Of a DNA stretch of 64,000 nt, positions 17,136-26,417 are shown piece after piece; the first letter of the stretch is position 1; each line of letters begins with the position of its first letter. The notes below the pieces were generated by a model. It had not been told where the DNA came from, made no database searches, and saw nothing but the letters and a program-made list of their open reading frames with translations. A program made the translations under genes and the position numbers. Source of the stretch: Glutamicibacter ardleyensis (GTDB taxonomy: Bacteria > Actinomycetota > Actinomycetes > Actinomycetales > Micrococcaceae); the NCBI RefSeq assembly GCF_014644555.1, contig NZ_BMKX01000009.1, positions 49,271 to 113,270 of the forward strand, read 5' to 3'.

Positions 17136-17966
17136 ATGAACTTACCTAAAACCGCCACCTTAGGCGCGCTGACCCTGGCCGTGACGCTGTCTTTGACCGC
17201 CTGTACCGGTGGCGATCCCGACCCGGTGGCACAGTCCAAAAACATCAGTATTTCGGTGGCCAGCGGCACCTCGGCCACCGAGCTGACGCTGGGCACAATT
17301 TACGCCGAGGCACTGCGCTCAGCTGGCTACCAGGTCACCGAGTCTGAATCTAGCGCCAACCCGTACCAGCAGGTGCTCGACGGACACGCGGATCTGGCCA
17401 TCTCCACCGCGGATCACACCACCGTCGAGGGCTTTAAAACCGCCGATCCGGCCGTGCGCGCGCTGCAGCAAAGCGACGCACAAAGTACCCCGGTGCTGGT
17501 GATGAGCGCCGCCGAGGCCACCAGCCACGGCGTGGATTCAGTTCCGAGCTTGGCCGCTAACTGCCAGAAGCTGGAAATTATCGGGGTCGCCCCACAAACC
17601 GAGTCGCTGAGCAGTGCGCTGGCCGCCGAGGGCTGCACCAAGCCCCGGTATAAAACCGTTCCCGCCGCACAATTAGCCAACCAGCTGCGTGCCTCGCTGA
17701 ACCGGGTAGTGATACTCGACTCGGCCGATGCCATCATCGGCGATGAAGGTTTTGAGATCATTGCGGGTAGCGAAAAGATTTTTGAGGCCAAAACCGTGGT
17801 GCCACTGGCCGAGGACCAACTGGACCAAGAGGCGCAAAACCTGATCAACTCGGTCACCAAAAAAATTGATCAAACCTCGCTGATCGGAATCAACCGGATG
17901 GTCAGCGGCGTGGACGCGCTGGATCCGCAGACCGCGGCCGGCAGGTTTAAGATCCTCACGCAGTAG
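17136..17966 (+). CDS. Substrate-binding lipoprotein, OpuAC-like
   Basis: A 276-residue exported lipoprotein. The signal peptide (LGALTLAVTLSLTACTGG) has a lipobox LTAC, with Cys at about residue 23 for lipidation. The mature part has ISVASGTSATELTLGTIYAEAL and PYQQVLDGHADLAISTAD, which resemble the glycine-betaine/quaternary-amine (OpuAC, QAT) periplasmic-binding family. No permease or ATPase gene is adjacent, so it may be an orphan or a sensor. The GATGAACTT start context gives ATG 17136 with AGGGGAG upstream. Confidence 0.8.
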   Translation: MNLPKTATLGALTLAVTLSLTACTGGDPDPVAQSKNISISVASGTSATELTLGTIYAEALRSAGYQVTESESSANPYQQVLDGHADLAISTADHTTVEGFKTADPAVRALQQSDAQSTPVLVMSAAEATSHGVDSVPSLAANCQKLEIIGVAPQTESLSSALAAEGCTKPRYKTVPAAQLANQLRASLNRVVILDSADAIIGDEGFEIIAGSEKIFEAKTVVPLAEDQLDQEAQNLINSVTKKIDQTSLIGINRMVSGVDALDPQTAAGRFKILTQ

Positions 17967-18035
17967 CGCAACACCGGCAGGTCATCAGCCGACCCGAAGG
18001 CGCGCGGCGCGTGCCAAACATGAGAAAGTGAACCC

Positions 18036-19256
18036 ATGGCAGAATTCAAGCAATCCACGAAGCTTCACAACGTCCTCTACGACATTCGCGGGCCCCTGCT
18101 TGAACATGCGCAGCGCATGGAATCCGAGGGGCACCGCATCCTAAAGCTGAATATTGGCAATCCCGCCACCTTCGGCTTTGAGGCACCGGACGCGGTGTTG
18201 GTGGACATGATCCGCAACCTGCCCAACGCGCAGGGCTACTCGGACTCGCGCGGCATCCTTTCGGCGCGCACCGCGGTCTCGCAGTACTACCAGACCCGCG
18301 GCATCCAGACCATTGGGGTCGATGATGTGTACCTGGGCAACGGCGTCTCCGAGCTGATCACGCTGAGCCTGAACGCGCTGTTGAACAACGGCGACGAAGT
18401 GCTCATCCCGGCCCCCGACTACCCGCTGTGGACCGCCTCGGTTTCGCTGGCCGGCGGCACCCCGGTGCACTACCTCAACGTGGAAGAGGAGGGCTGGCTG
18501 CCGGATCTGGAGGATATGGAAGCGAAGATCACCGATCGCACCAAGGGCATCGTGATCATCAACCCCAACAACCCCACCGGGGCGGTGTACCCGAAGGACA
18601 CCCTGGAGGGGATCCTGGAGCTGGCGCGCAAGCACAATTTGATCGTGTTCTCCGATGAGATCTACGAGAAGATCCTCTACGACGATGCCGTCCACATCAA
18701 CACCGCCGCCCTGGCCGACGACGTTTTGGTGCTCACCTTCTCGGGCCTGTCCAAGGCTTACCGGGTCTGTGGTTTCCGCGCCGGCTGGATGACGATTTCC
18801 GGTCCGCGGCATCAGGCGACCAACTACATCGAAGGCATCAACCTGCTGACCAACATGCGCCTGTGCGCAAACGTTCCGGCGCAGCACGCGATCCAGACCG
18901 CGTTGGGTGGCTATCAGTCGATCAACGATCTGATCCTGCCCGGCGGGCGCCTGAAGGAACAGCGCGACGCCGCCTACGACCTATTGCAGGCAATACCCGG
19001 GGTGAGCGTGCAGAAGGCCCAGGGTGCCCTGTACATGTTCCCGAAGCTGGACCCCGAGGTCTACCCGATGCACGACGATGAGAAGTTCGCGCTCGAGCTG
19101 CTCAAGGCACAGAAGATCCTGATCACCCAGGGCACCGCGTTTAACTGGCCTAAACCCGATCACTTCCGTCTGGTCACCTTGCCCAACGTGCGCGATCTGA
19201 CCGACGCGGTGGGACGCATCTCGATGTTCCTCGAAGAATGGCGTGCCCGCGCCTAA
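18036..19256 (+). CDS. PLP-dependent aminotransferase (AlaA-like, class I/II)
   Basis: A 406-residue fold-type I aminotransferase, close to AlaA glutamate-pyruvate transaminases. Visible markers are LKLNIGNPATFGF at the N-terminus, NPNNPTGAVYP for cofactor contact, VFSDEIYEKI, and SGLSKAYRVCGFRAGW with the PLP-binding Lys (SLSK type). It transfers amino groups between alanine/glutamate and keto acids in the cytoplasm. Starts ATG 18036 after AGAAAGTG. It ends just before a strong terminator. Confidence 0.93.
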   Translation: MAEFKQSTKLHNVLYDIRGPLLEHAQRMESEGHRILKLNIGNPATFGFEAPDAVLVDMIRNLPNAQGYSDSRGILSARTAVSQYYQTRGIQTIGVDDVYLGNGVSELITLSLNALLNNGDEVLIPAPDYPLWTASVSLAGGTPVHYLNVEEEGWLPDLEDMEAKITDRTKGIVIINPNNPTGAVYPKDTLEGILELARKHNLIVFSDEIYEKILYDDAVHINTAALADDVLVLTFSGLSKAYRVCGFRAGWMTISGPRHQATNYIEGINLLTNMRLCANVPAQHAIQTALGGYQSINDLILPGGRLKEQRDAAYDLLQAIPGVSVQKAQGALYMFPKLDPEVYPMHDDEKFALELLKAQKILITQGTAFNWPKPDHFRLVTLPNVRDLTDAVGRISMFLEEWRARA

Positions 19257-19268
19257 GCGAAATCGTTC

Positions 19269-19310
19269 AAAACCCGTGTGCCACAAGCAATTGGCACACG
19301 GGTTTTTTTT
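19269..19310 (+). terminator. Terminator after aminotransferase gene
   Basis: AAACCCGTGTGCCA pairs with TGGCACACGGGTTT around ACAAGCAAT-type loop, followed by a run of eight T. Confidence 0.92.
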
Positions 19311-19423
19311 GCGTTAAAGGTCAAAGAAAACACCCCTTCGCCGAGCTGTTCTAACAACGGTAAAACCTCGAACTGCCTGAGCAAACACGGTAAAATTGAA
19401 CCATGTTCGAAGGGGGCGCAGAG

Positions 19424-19627
19424 GTGTCTAAAATTCTTGATCTTGAGTCACGTTGGCCCGAGTTGTTTGCGGGTCTTGGCAGTCAAAGTCGCAACGCCAT
19501 TGTCCAAGCTTTTGCAGCTTCCTGGCATGAAGGTTGGGAACCGAATCGCGAAGACGTCGAAAATCTCACGAATTTTGTCCGTGGCACCTATGACCGCGCA
19601 GAGTACCTGCGGCGTGCGGTGCGCTAG
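19424..19627 (+). CDS. VbhA-like antitoxin, orphan (no Fic toxin adjacent)
   Basis: A 67-residue protein: LDLESRWPELFAGL, then AIVQAFAASWHEGWEPNRED and LTNFVRGTYDRAEYLRRA. The Ser-x-x-Glu-Gly-like WHEGWEPNREDVENL segment resembles the inhibitory helix of VbhA antitoxins that block Fic AMPylating toxins, although the exact S/T-x-x-x-E-G spacing is off by one. No Fic gene (HPFxxGNG) is nearby. GTG 19424 is chosen because AGGGGG lies 7 nt upstream; an ATG at 19403 is in frame. Family assignment is moderately confident. Confidence 0.6.
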   Translation: MSKILDLESRWPELFAGLGSQSRNAIVQAFAASWHEGWEPNREDVENLTNFVRGTYDRAEYLRRAVR

Positions 19628-19704
19628 AAACTCAGATGCTTCTCAAATAGCGCAGCCGACCAGTAGGCTAACAAACAACGTCCGTGCCATGAGTTGGGAA
19701 CCAA

Positions 19705-20568
19705 ATGAGCGATTACCCGCAGAACCTCGTCCAAGCCCTGCGCGTGGTAGGTGAGGTGGATTTATCCACTCGCGCCACCAAGAACCCCAATTGGTGGCCG
19801 AAAGATGCCCCCAAAAATAAAAAGGCTGCCGAGCAACGGATGGAAGCGATCGCCGAGGAGCTCGCCGATCTGCAGGAACGATTGTTCGCCGCCGCACTCC
19901 ACGAAGAACTATCCGATTCACTACTGCTGGTGCTCCAGGGTATGGACACCTCCGGCAAGGGCGGGATCGTACGCCACGTGATGGGAATGTTTGATCCACA
20001 AGGCGTGGAACATCATGCGTTTAAGGCACCGACCAAGGAAGAACTGGCTCACGACTTCCTTTGGCGGGTAGAAAAGCAGCTACCGAATCCTGGGATCATC
20101 GGCGTTTTTGACCGCTCGCACTATGAAGACGTGCTGATCCACAAGGTGCAAAAGCTCAGCAGCGAGCAGGAAATTGAGCAGCGTTACCCGCAGATTCTCG
20201 AATTTGAACGCCGGCTGCAGGCGCGCTCAATTCACCTGCACAAGGTGATGCTACATATCAGCAGCGAGGAACAGTATGAGCGGCTCAGCGAGCGCTTGGA
20301 CCGGGCGGACAAGCATTGGAAGTACGCTCCGGGGGATGTGGATGACCGACTGTTATTCGACGAGTATCAGCGTGCCTATGAAGTCGCGATCGGACGCTCC
20401 GCAACCGAGAGCGCCCCGTGGTACGTGATTCCGGCGGATCAAAAATGGCGCGCCCGTTTGTGCGTGGCCGAACTACTGCTCCAGACGCTGCGCGGTATCG
20501 ACCCCCAATGGCCGAAGGCAGACTTTGATCTGGAGGCCGAACGCAAACGTTTGGACGCTACCAAATAG
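19705..20568 (+). CDS. Polyphosphate kinase 2 family protein
   Basis: A 287-residue PPK2-type enzyme that transfers phosphate from polyphosphate to nucleotides. Walker A is GMDTSGKGGIVRHV, Walker B is FDRSHYEDVLIHKV, and the lid region contains ERLDRADKHWKYAPGDVDDR, all conserved in PPK2. Direction (NDP or NMP phosphorylation) cannot be told reliably. The ATG at 19705 is preceded by GAGTTGGGAACCAA, a weak site. A ZIP transporter follows on the opposite strand. Confidence 0.92.
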   Translation: MSDYPQNLVQALRVVGEVDLSTRATKNPNWWPKDAPKNKKAAEQRMEAIAEELADLQERLFAAALHEELSDSLLLVLQGMDTSGKGGIVRHVMGMFDPQGVEHHAFKAPTKEELAHDFLWRVEKQLPNPGIIGVFDRSHYEDVLIHKVQKLSSEQEIEQRYPQILEFERRLQARSIHLHKVMLHISSEEQYERLSERLDRADKHWKYAPGDVDDRLLFDEYQRAYEVAIGRSATESAPWYVIPADQKWRARLCVAELLLQTLRGIDPQWPKADFDLEAERKRLDATK

Positions 20569-20573
20569 GACGG

Positions 20574-21317
20574 TTAAGCGACGGTGTGCACGGCGAAGGC
20601 GGTGAGGAATCCGGCGGTCGCGATGAGCCCGGTGTAGTCGTGCTCCACCTTCCAGGCCTCGGGAATCATCGTGTCCGAGACCATGGTGAGGATGCCGCCG
20701 GCGGCCAGCGCAATCGCGAACGCGGTAATTGCCGGATCGGTGAGCGAGAGTAACGCGTACCCGGCCCAGGCGGAAATTCCGGCGGCCAGGGTGACCGCAC
20801 CCCAGAGCGCAAAGATGCCACCAGCTTTTTTACCAGCCTCTTTTTGCGCTGCGGTGCTGGCCAGTGCCTCGGGAATGTTGGAGATGAAAATCGCCACGAG
20901 CATTGCCGGGTTGACCGCGCCGCCGGCGACCAGTCCCACGCCGAGTGCCACGGATTCGGGGATTCCATCGATCAGCGCGCCAATGGCCAGCGCATTACCC
21001 GAATTTGCCTCGCTGCCAGCACCGCGCCGCCGCGAACGCTTGGCAACGATCCGGTTGGCGAAAAAGTAGATTAGCGCGCCGCTGACCAATCCCAACGCGG
21101 TGACTAGCAGCCCGCCGCCCTGGTAGGCTTCGGCGACAAGCTCGAAGGCCAACGCGCTGATCAGTACACCGGCGCCGAAGGCTAACACGCCGTTGACCAG
21201 AACCTTGGGCAGTTTCAGCCACCACCCGGCGGCTGCGCCAAGCAACAGCGAAGCCCCGGAGACCAAACCCCATATGAACGCCCACCAAGCCATATCCATA
21301 GGGCTCAGCGTAGCCAC
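20574..21317 (-). CDS. ZIP family metal transporter
   Basis: A 247-residue polytopic membrane protein with about eight helices. The metal-site helix pattern is visible: GALIDGIPESVALGVGLVAGG and FISNIPEALASTAAQKEAGK, both typical of ZIP family members (IDGIPE and SNIPEA). Probably imports zinc or another divalent cation. The start is GTG 21317; ATG 21299 is an alternative. Convergent with the PPK2 gene, 5 bp apart. Confidence 0.88.
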   Translation of the reverse strand: MATLSPMDMAWWAFIWGLVSGASLLLGAAAGWWLKLPKVLVNGVLAFGAGVLISALAFELVAEAYQGGGLLVTALGLVSGALIYFFANRIVAKRSRRRGAGSEANSGNALAIGALIDGIPESVALGVGLVAGGAVNPAMLVAIFISNIPEALASTAAQKEAGKKAGGIFALWGAVTLAAGISAWAGYALLSLTDPAITAFAIALAAGGILTMVSDTMIPEAWKVEHDYTGLIATAGFLTAFAVHTVA

Positions 21318-21341
21318 AAATCTGCCCGGTGGGCAGGGGTG

Positions 21342-21572
21342 TTACTGCTCCGTCGCGTTTTCTACGCGGGCGCGGGCCTGATCGAGGCGTTCGGAGACGC
21401 CGTTGAGCCAATTTTCGCAGTGCGCCGCCAGTGCTTCGCCACGCTCCCACAAAGCCAGTGAGGCTTCCAAGGGGACGCCGCCGGTTTCTAACTGATTAAC
21501 TACGTTCATCAGTTCTTCGCGGGCCTGCTCATAGGAGAGGTTTTTGATGTCTGCCGGGATTTGCTCGCTCAT
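21342..21572 (-). CDS. xseB: Exodeoxyribonuclease VII small subunit
   Basis: A 76-residue helical protein. LSYEQAREELMNVVNQLETGGVPLE and LALWERGEALAAHCENWL fit the XseB consensus. It joins XseA to degrade single-stranded DNA to oligonucleotides. It lies 9 bp downstream of xseA on the same strand and is surely cotranscribed. Confidence 0.95.
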   Translation of the reverse strand: MSEQIPADIKNLSYEQAREELMNVVNQLETGGVPLEASLALWERGEALAAHCENWLNGVSERLDQARARVENATEQ

Positions 21573-21581
21573 GTTCTGTCC

Positions 21582-22850
21582 TTAAACGTTTTCGTTGGCC
21601 TGCTCGGTCGGGAAAATTTGATCAACGGTGGCGGTCAGTTTGCCCGAGGCCACTCGAATGCGTAGTTGTTCGCCACCGGTCAGTGCCTCGGCAGCACGAA
21701 CCACCGAACCGTCGGCCAGCTGGGTGACCGAATACCCACGGTCCAGGGTCTGTTGCGGAGATAAAGCGCGCACCTGGGCGCTGAGATGTGCGATCTCATC
21801 GCCGGCCCGTTGCACCCGGTGGCGGATCAGAGCGGTGGCTCGTTCTCGCCAACGCTGCAGATCTTCGGCCCGCGAAGCGATCATGGTGTGCGGGTTAGCC
21901 AGTACCGGACGTTGCCGCAGCGCGGAGATCACCTGTGCCTCGCGGGTCAGCAGGTTGCTAATCGCCCGGTCCAGACGTTGACGCGACATTTGCAGCCCGG
22001 CAAATTCTTCGGTCAGATCCGGCACGATGCGCTTGGCCGCATCGGTCGGGGTGGAAGCACGTAAATCTGCCACGTCGTCCAGAATCGGGCGGTCCGCCTC
22101 GTGTCCGATGGCGGAGACCACCGGGGTGGATGCCGCGAACACCGCACGCACTAGGTCCTCGTTGGAAAAGGGCAGCAGGTCCTCGAGCGCTCCACCACCG
22201 CGGGCGATGACGATGACCTCAACAGCTGGGTCTTGATCCAGTTCACGCAGCGCGGCGGTGACCTGAGCGACCGCATCTACCCCCTGCACGGCGGTATTGA
22301 TGATGCGGAATTTGACCGCTGGCCAGCGCAGCGTGGCATTGCGAACGACGTCTTTTTCGGCATCCGAGTTTCGACCGGTAATTAGTCCGATGGTGCCCGG
22401 CAGTACCGGGAGCCGGCGCTTGTGCTCAACATTAAACAGGCCCTCGGCGCCAAGTGCCTGGCGTAGCCGTTCCAGGCGCAGCAGCAATTCGCCCAAGCCC
22501 ACCGGGCGCAGGTCCGTAGCGTTCAGCGAAAGCCTGCCGGTCTTAGCGTAAAAACTTGGTTTCACCCGGGCGACCACGCGCGAGCCGACCTCGGGGGTGG
22601 CATCGAGCTTACGCATCACCGAGGACCACACGGTGACCGAGAAGGAGTTATCCACGTCTACATCGCGCAGGGTCAGGTAGGCGTGCCCGTTGCGCACATT
22701 CGCCTCCAACAGCTGACCTTCCACCCAGGTCATGGGGGAGTTCTCGATGTGGATTTTCAGCTTTTCGGTGAGCACACGTAGCGGCCACGGATTATCTGCC
22801 GTGGTTAACGCCGCGGTGGCCGGTAAGCCGGCGGGGGACTCGGACTCCAT
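21582..22850 (-). CDS. xseA: Exodeoxyribonuclease VII large subunit
   Basis: A 422-residue protein: an OB-fold DNA-binding domain at the N-terminus (VEGQLLEANVRNGHAYLTLRD), then a catalytic core with GLITGRNSDAEKDV, VIARGGGALEDLLPFSNEDL and ISAIGHEAD-type motif (SAIGHEADRPILDDVADLR), and coiled-coil arms ending DRGYSVTQ. The start at 22850 is chosen because the reverse strand shows AAGGAG 8 nt upstream; the open frame runs 75 codons further but without such a site. Divergent from ispH with 245 bp between; forms an operon with xseB. Confidence 0.95.
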   Translation of the reverse strand: MESESPAGLPATAALTTADNPWPLRVLTEKLKIHIENSPMTWVEGQLLEANVRNGHAYLTLRDVDVDNSFSVTVWSSVMRKLDATPEVGSRVVARVKPSFYAKTGRLSLNATDLRPVGLGELLLRLERLRQALGAEGLFNVEHKRRLPVLPGTIGLITGRNSDAEKDVVRNATLRWPAVKFRIINTAVQGVDAVAQVTAALRELDQDPAVEVIVIARGGGALEDLLPFSNEDLVRAVFAASTPVVSAIGHEADRPILDDVADLRASTPTDAAKRIVPDLTEEFAGLQMSRQRLDRAISNLLTREAQVISALRQRPVLANPHTMIASRAEDLQRWRERATALIRHRVQRAGDEIAHLSAQVRALSPQQTLDRGYSVTQLADGSVVRAAEALTGGEQLRIRVASGKLTATVDQIFPTEQANENV

Positions 22851-23095
22851 GCGGGCCGCTCCTTGGAAGTTTTGAAACGATGTGTGGTTCCGCGCGCTTG
22901 ACCTGCCGCCAGTTGAGGCTGGCCGGAGAAGGACGCGCAGTAGTGACGCTACACCACGGCTGAGACAAAATAAGGGGTTTTCATGCCCGGCGCCGGTCCC
23001 GGATTCTGCGGTGGAGGCTAAACTCACAGCCCTTTGCAGGTGGCACGCATCATATGAGCATGCGCTAACTTGCATGGGGTTCGTAGACTAGGGGT

Positions 23096-24193
23096 ATGGC
23101 TACTTCCACTTCTGTCCCGGTCTCGTTGCCGATCCCTCGGGTTCCGCGTATTCGTCGCACCCCCGAGCAGATCGCCGCAGCTTCCCCGCAGGTCACCGAG
23201 CGCAAGGTTCTGCTGGCCGCCCCGCGCGGCTACTGCGCCGGCGTGGACCGTGCGGTCATCGCCGTTGAGAAGGCGTTGGAGCACTACGGCGCCCCGGTGT
23301 ACGTGCGCAAGCAGATCGTGCACAACGTGCATGTGGTCTCCGAACTTGAATCACGCGGCGCGATCTTCGTGGAGGAAAACGAGGAAGTGCCCACCGGCGC
23401 ACTGGTCGTCTTCTCCGCCCACGGTGTCTCCCCAGCCGTGGTGCAGTCCGCCGAGGACCGCGGATTGCGCACCATCGATGCGACCTGCCCGCTGGTGACC
23501 AAGGTGCACCGCGAAGCCGTGCGCTTCGCCAAGGCCGATTATGAGATCTTGCTGATCGGTCACGAAGGACACGAAGAGGTTGAGGGTACCTACGGTGAAG
23601 CACCGGAGGTCACCACCATCGTGAACAACCCCGAAGAGGCCGACACCGTGGTGGTGAAGGACCCGGACAAGCTGATCTGGCTCTCGCAGACCACGCTCAG
23701 CGTGGATGAGACCATGGAAACCGTTCGCCGGCTACGCGAGCGTTTCCCGAATCTGCAGGATCCACCGAGCGATGACATCTGCTACGCGACCACCAACCGG
23801 CAGGCGGGGATCAAGGAGATCGCTCCGGACTCGGAACTGGTGATCGTGGTGGGTTCGGCGAACTCGTCGAACTCGGTACGCCTGGTGGAGGTGGCACTGG
23901 ATCACGGTGCCAAGGCAGCCTACCGCGTGGACTTCGCCAACGAGGTTGATGAGACCTGGTTTGAGAACGTCTCCAGCGTGGGCGTGACCTCCGGTGCTTC
24001 GGTGCCAGATGTCCTGGTTCAAGAGGTGCTGGCGCTGCTCGCTGATTACGGTTTCACCGACGTTTCCGAAGTCACCACCGCGCAGGAAGACATCATCTTC
24101 TCGCTGCCTAAGGAGATCCGCGGCAAGCTCAAGGAGTCCGGCGATGACGCCCGGGCCCTAGGTGGCCGACGCTCCGCCAACGAAACGAACTAA
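23096..24193 (+). CDS. ispH: 4-hydroxy-3-methylbut-2-enyl diphosphate reductase
   Basis: Last enzyme of the MEP isoprenoid pathway; it makes IPP and DMAPP. The 365-residue protein has the three Fe-S-binding Cys in [22 protein letters not shown] and [11 protein letters not shown], together with [14 protein letters not shown] and [16 protein letters not shown]. It also has a short N-terminal extension (about 35 residues). Starts ATG 23096. Upstream of ychF, 46 bp away, the usual order in Arthrobacter-type genomes. Confidence 0.96.
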   Translation: MATSTSVPVSLPIPRVPRIRRTPEQIAAASPQVTERKVLLAAPRGYCAGVDRAVIAVEKALEHYGAPVYVRKQIVHNVHVVSELESRGAIFVEENEEVPTGALVVFSAHGVSPAVVQSAEDRGLRTIDATCPLVTKVHREAVRFAKADYEILLIGHEGHEEVEGTYGEAPEVTTIVNNPEEADTVVVKDPDKLIWLSQTTLSVDETMETVRRLRERFPNLQDPPSDDICYATTNRQAGIKEIAPDSELVIVVGSANSSNSVRLVEVALDHGAKAAYRVDFANEVDETWFENVSSVGVTSGASVPDVLVQEVLALLADYGFTDVSEVTTAQEDIIFSLPKEIRGKLKESGDDARALGGRRSANETN

Positions 24194-24239
24194 GCACTTC
24201 ATTTTTCGCATCTCCTAAGCAAAGGTAGAATCTTCTCCC

Positions 24240-25325
24240 GTGGCTCTTACTATCGGAATCGTCGGACTGCCCAATGTCGGCAAGTCCACCATGTTCAACG
24301 CGCTGACCAACGCCCAGGTGCTGGCAGCCAACTACCCGTTCGCGACTATCGAACCTAACGTGGGCGTCGTCCCACTGCCTGACGCGCGTCTGAAGGTGCT
24401 CGCCGGAATCTTCGGTTCCGAGCGCATCCTTCCAGCGACCGTGTCCTTCGTGGACATCGCCGGCATCGTTAAGGGTGCTTCGGAGGGTGAAGGGCTGGGC
24501 AATAAGTTCCTGGCTACCATCCGTGAAGCCGACGCGATCTGCCAGGTGACTCGCGCGTTCGTCAACGACGACGTCATTCACGTCAACGGCAAGGTGGACC
24601 CTGCCTCGGATATCGAGACGATCGCCACCGAGCTGATCCTCGCCGACATGCAGACCATTGAAAATCAGCTTCCGCGTCTGGAAAAGGAGCTGCGCACCAA
24701 GAAGATCGAGAAGTCCTTCCTGGACGCGGTGCTCAATGCGCAGAAGATCCTCGAAGAGGGCATCACGCTCTTCGCCGCCGCGAAGACCAAGGGTGTTGAC
24801 TTAGAAGAGCTCGCGCCAATGCAGCTGATGACCACCAAGCCATTCATCTACGTGTTCAACACCGATGAGGCTGGTCTGGCCGACACCGAGATGCAGGCGA
24901 AGCTCTCCGAGCTCGTTGCACCGGCCGAAGCAATCTTCCTTGACGCACAGTTCGAATCCGAGCTCGCCGAGCTGGAAGAAGACGAAGCGGCAGAGATGAT
25001 GGAAGATGCAGGCATCGTCGAGTCCGGACTGGGCAAGCTGGCCCGCGTCGGTTTTGACACCTTGGGTCTGCAGACCTACCTGACCGCTGGCCCGAAGGAA
25101 ACCCGTGCTTGGACCATCTCCAAGGGTGCCACCGCACCGGAAGCAGCCGGTGTGATCCACACCGACTTCCAGCGCGGCTTCATCAAGGCCGAGGTTGTCG
25201 GCTTTGAAGACCTTGTTGAGGTTGGTTCCATTGCTAATGCGAAGGCTGCCGGTAAGGCGCGCATCGAAGGCAAGGAATACATCATGAAGGACGGCGACGT
25301 GGTTGAGTTCCGCTTCAACGTGTAG
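24240..25325 (+). CDS. ychF: YchF-type ATPase (OLA1 family); target site of the cassette array
   Basis: A 361-residue universally conserved P-loop ATPase, regulator of stress and redox responses and linked to ribosomes. Motifs: GLPNVGKSTMFNALT (Walker A), FVDIAGIVKG (G3), FNTDEAG (non-canonical G4, explaining ATP preference), and a C-terminal TGS domain ending GDVVEFRFNV. The start is GTG 24240. The final ten codons are the first member (R0) of a family of 14 repeats that continues for 12.5 kb downstream. The gene is intact, so all insertions have preserved its C-terminus. Confidence 0.97.
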   Translation: MALTIGIVGLPNVGKSTMFNALTNAQVLAANYPFATIEPNVGVVPLPDARLKVLAGIFGSERILPATVSFVDIAGIVKGASEGEGLGNKFLATIREADAICQVTRAFVNDDVIHVNGKVDPASDIETIATELILADMQTIENQLPRLEKELRTKKIEKSFLDAVLNAQKILEEGITLFAAAKTKGVDLEELAPMQLMTTKPFIYVFNTDEAGLADTEMQAKLSELVAPAEAIFLDAQFESELAELEEDEAAEMMEDAGIVESGLGKLARVGFDTLGLQTYLTAGPKETRAWTISKGATAPEAAGVIHTDFQRGFIKAEVVGFEDLVEVGSIANAKAAGKARIEGKEYIMKDGDVVEFRFNV

Positions 25326-25330
25326 TTGCG
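25293..25330 (+). repeat. R0, genuine ychF 3' end (attachment-site copy)
   Basis: Codes GDVVEFRFNV-stop of YchF, then TTGCG. Bases 25301-25330 recur perfectly (30 bp) in R2 at 28250-28279, with no identity beyond either edge. Confidence 0.9.
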
Positions 25331-25347
25331 TTCCGCTTCAATGTCCC
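25330..25347 (+). repeat. R0b, half-copy of the repeat core just after the ychF stop
   Basis: GTTCCGCTTCAATGTC repeats the core GTTCCGCTTCAACGTG of R0 immediately downstream. Similar half-copies follow R9 and R11. Confidence 0.65.
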
Positions 25348-25352
25348 GCTCG

Positions 25353-25387
25353 AGTGCCCGGATCTCCCTGTGGAGATCCGGGCACTT
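25353..25387 (+). terminator. Terminator after ychF, first element of unit 1
   Basis: AGTGCCCGGATCTCC pairs with GGAGATCCGGGCACT around CTGT, a perfect 15-bp stem 28 bp after the ychF stop. Confidence 0.85.
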
Positions 25388-25427
25388 GATCTATGTGCGA
25401 CCAGCAGGCGAGTCGCCGTGCCTGGGA

Positions 25428-26417
25428 CTAGCGAAATGTTCGGCTGATCGCGCTGCCGGTCTGGAACAGGGTGATCCACACCAGGAACTTCTGGACTGGA
25501 CGCAGCGGCCATGCGACAAGTCCTCGCCACCCTTGGCGTCGCGACCAGGACCTGCTGATCCGCAGCTGTGTGCCACCGGTCGCGTTCGCCAAGGTGAATT
25601 CAGTCAGAATCGAATTACCCTGCGCGACGTCGGGATAGCCAAAGCTCCATGCGATCCTGTCCGGTTGGTGAATTGCGATGAGCTCAACACTGCGTCGACG
25701 AAACTGAGGCTTGATCTTCACAGGTTTGCCGTCTGGATAGATTGCGGGTGCCGTGCCCTCCCAGACCGTACCCGGCATCGCTTCTTGACCGGTCTGGTCG
25801 AGGGTGCCGATGCTCGGTTCCCACTCGGGGATACGTGCGGGATCTGTGAGGTACGCCCACACTTCGTCCAGTGGTGCGGATACGAAAGTCTCAATCGTTC
25901 CCGTGGTCCGTCCCTTCACTTTCGCTGCGAGGGGCATGGACTTCATAGAGGGCGAGACGGCCCGATCGAGGCGTTCGATGAGCGCATCGGATGTCGTGCC
26001 AAGGCGGCCGAGGATATCCGTGATCAGGCCGCTGGGCTCTGCGACGAGTTCCCGGAGAACGGCGGCAGCGTCGCCCGACTTGCCTTTGCTGCTGGATTTC
26101 GCGATGAGGTCCCGAGCGCGACGAGTCCACTCGTACCCATCCGTCTCATGGAACACGATGCGCCCGGCCTCGGGGAACGACGCCTCGATGCCGAGTGAAG
26201 TCAGCTGTGCATCACGTTGGTCCTCGACGGCGAGACGGGCGCTGTCAATGTCGATACCCAGCTCGCGCAGTGCGCAGCCGGCAGACTGGTCGTTGATGAC
26301 CAATGCGAGGAACAGGTGGTCGATGTCGGCTTCGCGGAGCCCGAGCCGGGATGCTTCCTCCATGGCGGCCAGGGAAAGCGATTGGCTGGTCTGAGCGGCG
26401 CGGACGAGTTTGTTCAT
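25428..26417 (-). CDS. Clp N-domain / SRPBCC fusion protein (unit 1)
   Basis: A 329-residue protein with two parts. Residues 1-145 match the Clp amino-terminal repeat domain (RLGLREADIDHLFLALVIND, CALRELGID), which in ClpA/C binds adaptors or substrates. Residues 165-329 are an SRPBCC (START/Bet v1-like) domain (TFVSAPLDEVWAYLTDPARI, IPEWEPSIGTLD, AIYPDGKPVKIKPQFRRR) that binds hydrophobic ligands. It is coupled to the upstream HTH gene by a 4-bp overlap. Such SRPBCC-HTH pairs occur in actinobacteria; the biological role is unknown. Transcribed opposite to ychF. Confidence 0.8.
   Translation of the reverse strand: MNKLVRAAQTSQSLSLAAMEEASRLGLREADIDHLFLALVINDQSAGCALRELGIDIDSARLAVEDQRDAQLTSLGIEASFPEAGRIVFHETDGYEWTRRARDLIAKSSSKGKSGDAAAVLRELVAEPSGLITDILGRLGTTSDALIERLDRAVSPSMKSMPLAAKVKGRTTGTIETFVSAPLDEVWAYLTDPARIPEWEPSIGTLDQTGQEAMPGTVWEGTAPAIYPDGKPVKIKPQFRRRSVELIAIHQPDRIAWSFGYPDVAQGNSILTEFTLANATGGTQLRISRSWSRRQGWRGLVAWPLRPVQKFLVWITLFQTGSAISRTFR

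Noticed and set aside
19278-19754. Plus-strand open frame overlapping the VbhA-like gene
   Set aside because: Crosses a terminator and two better-supported genes in another frame.
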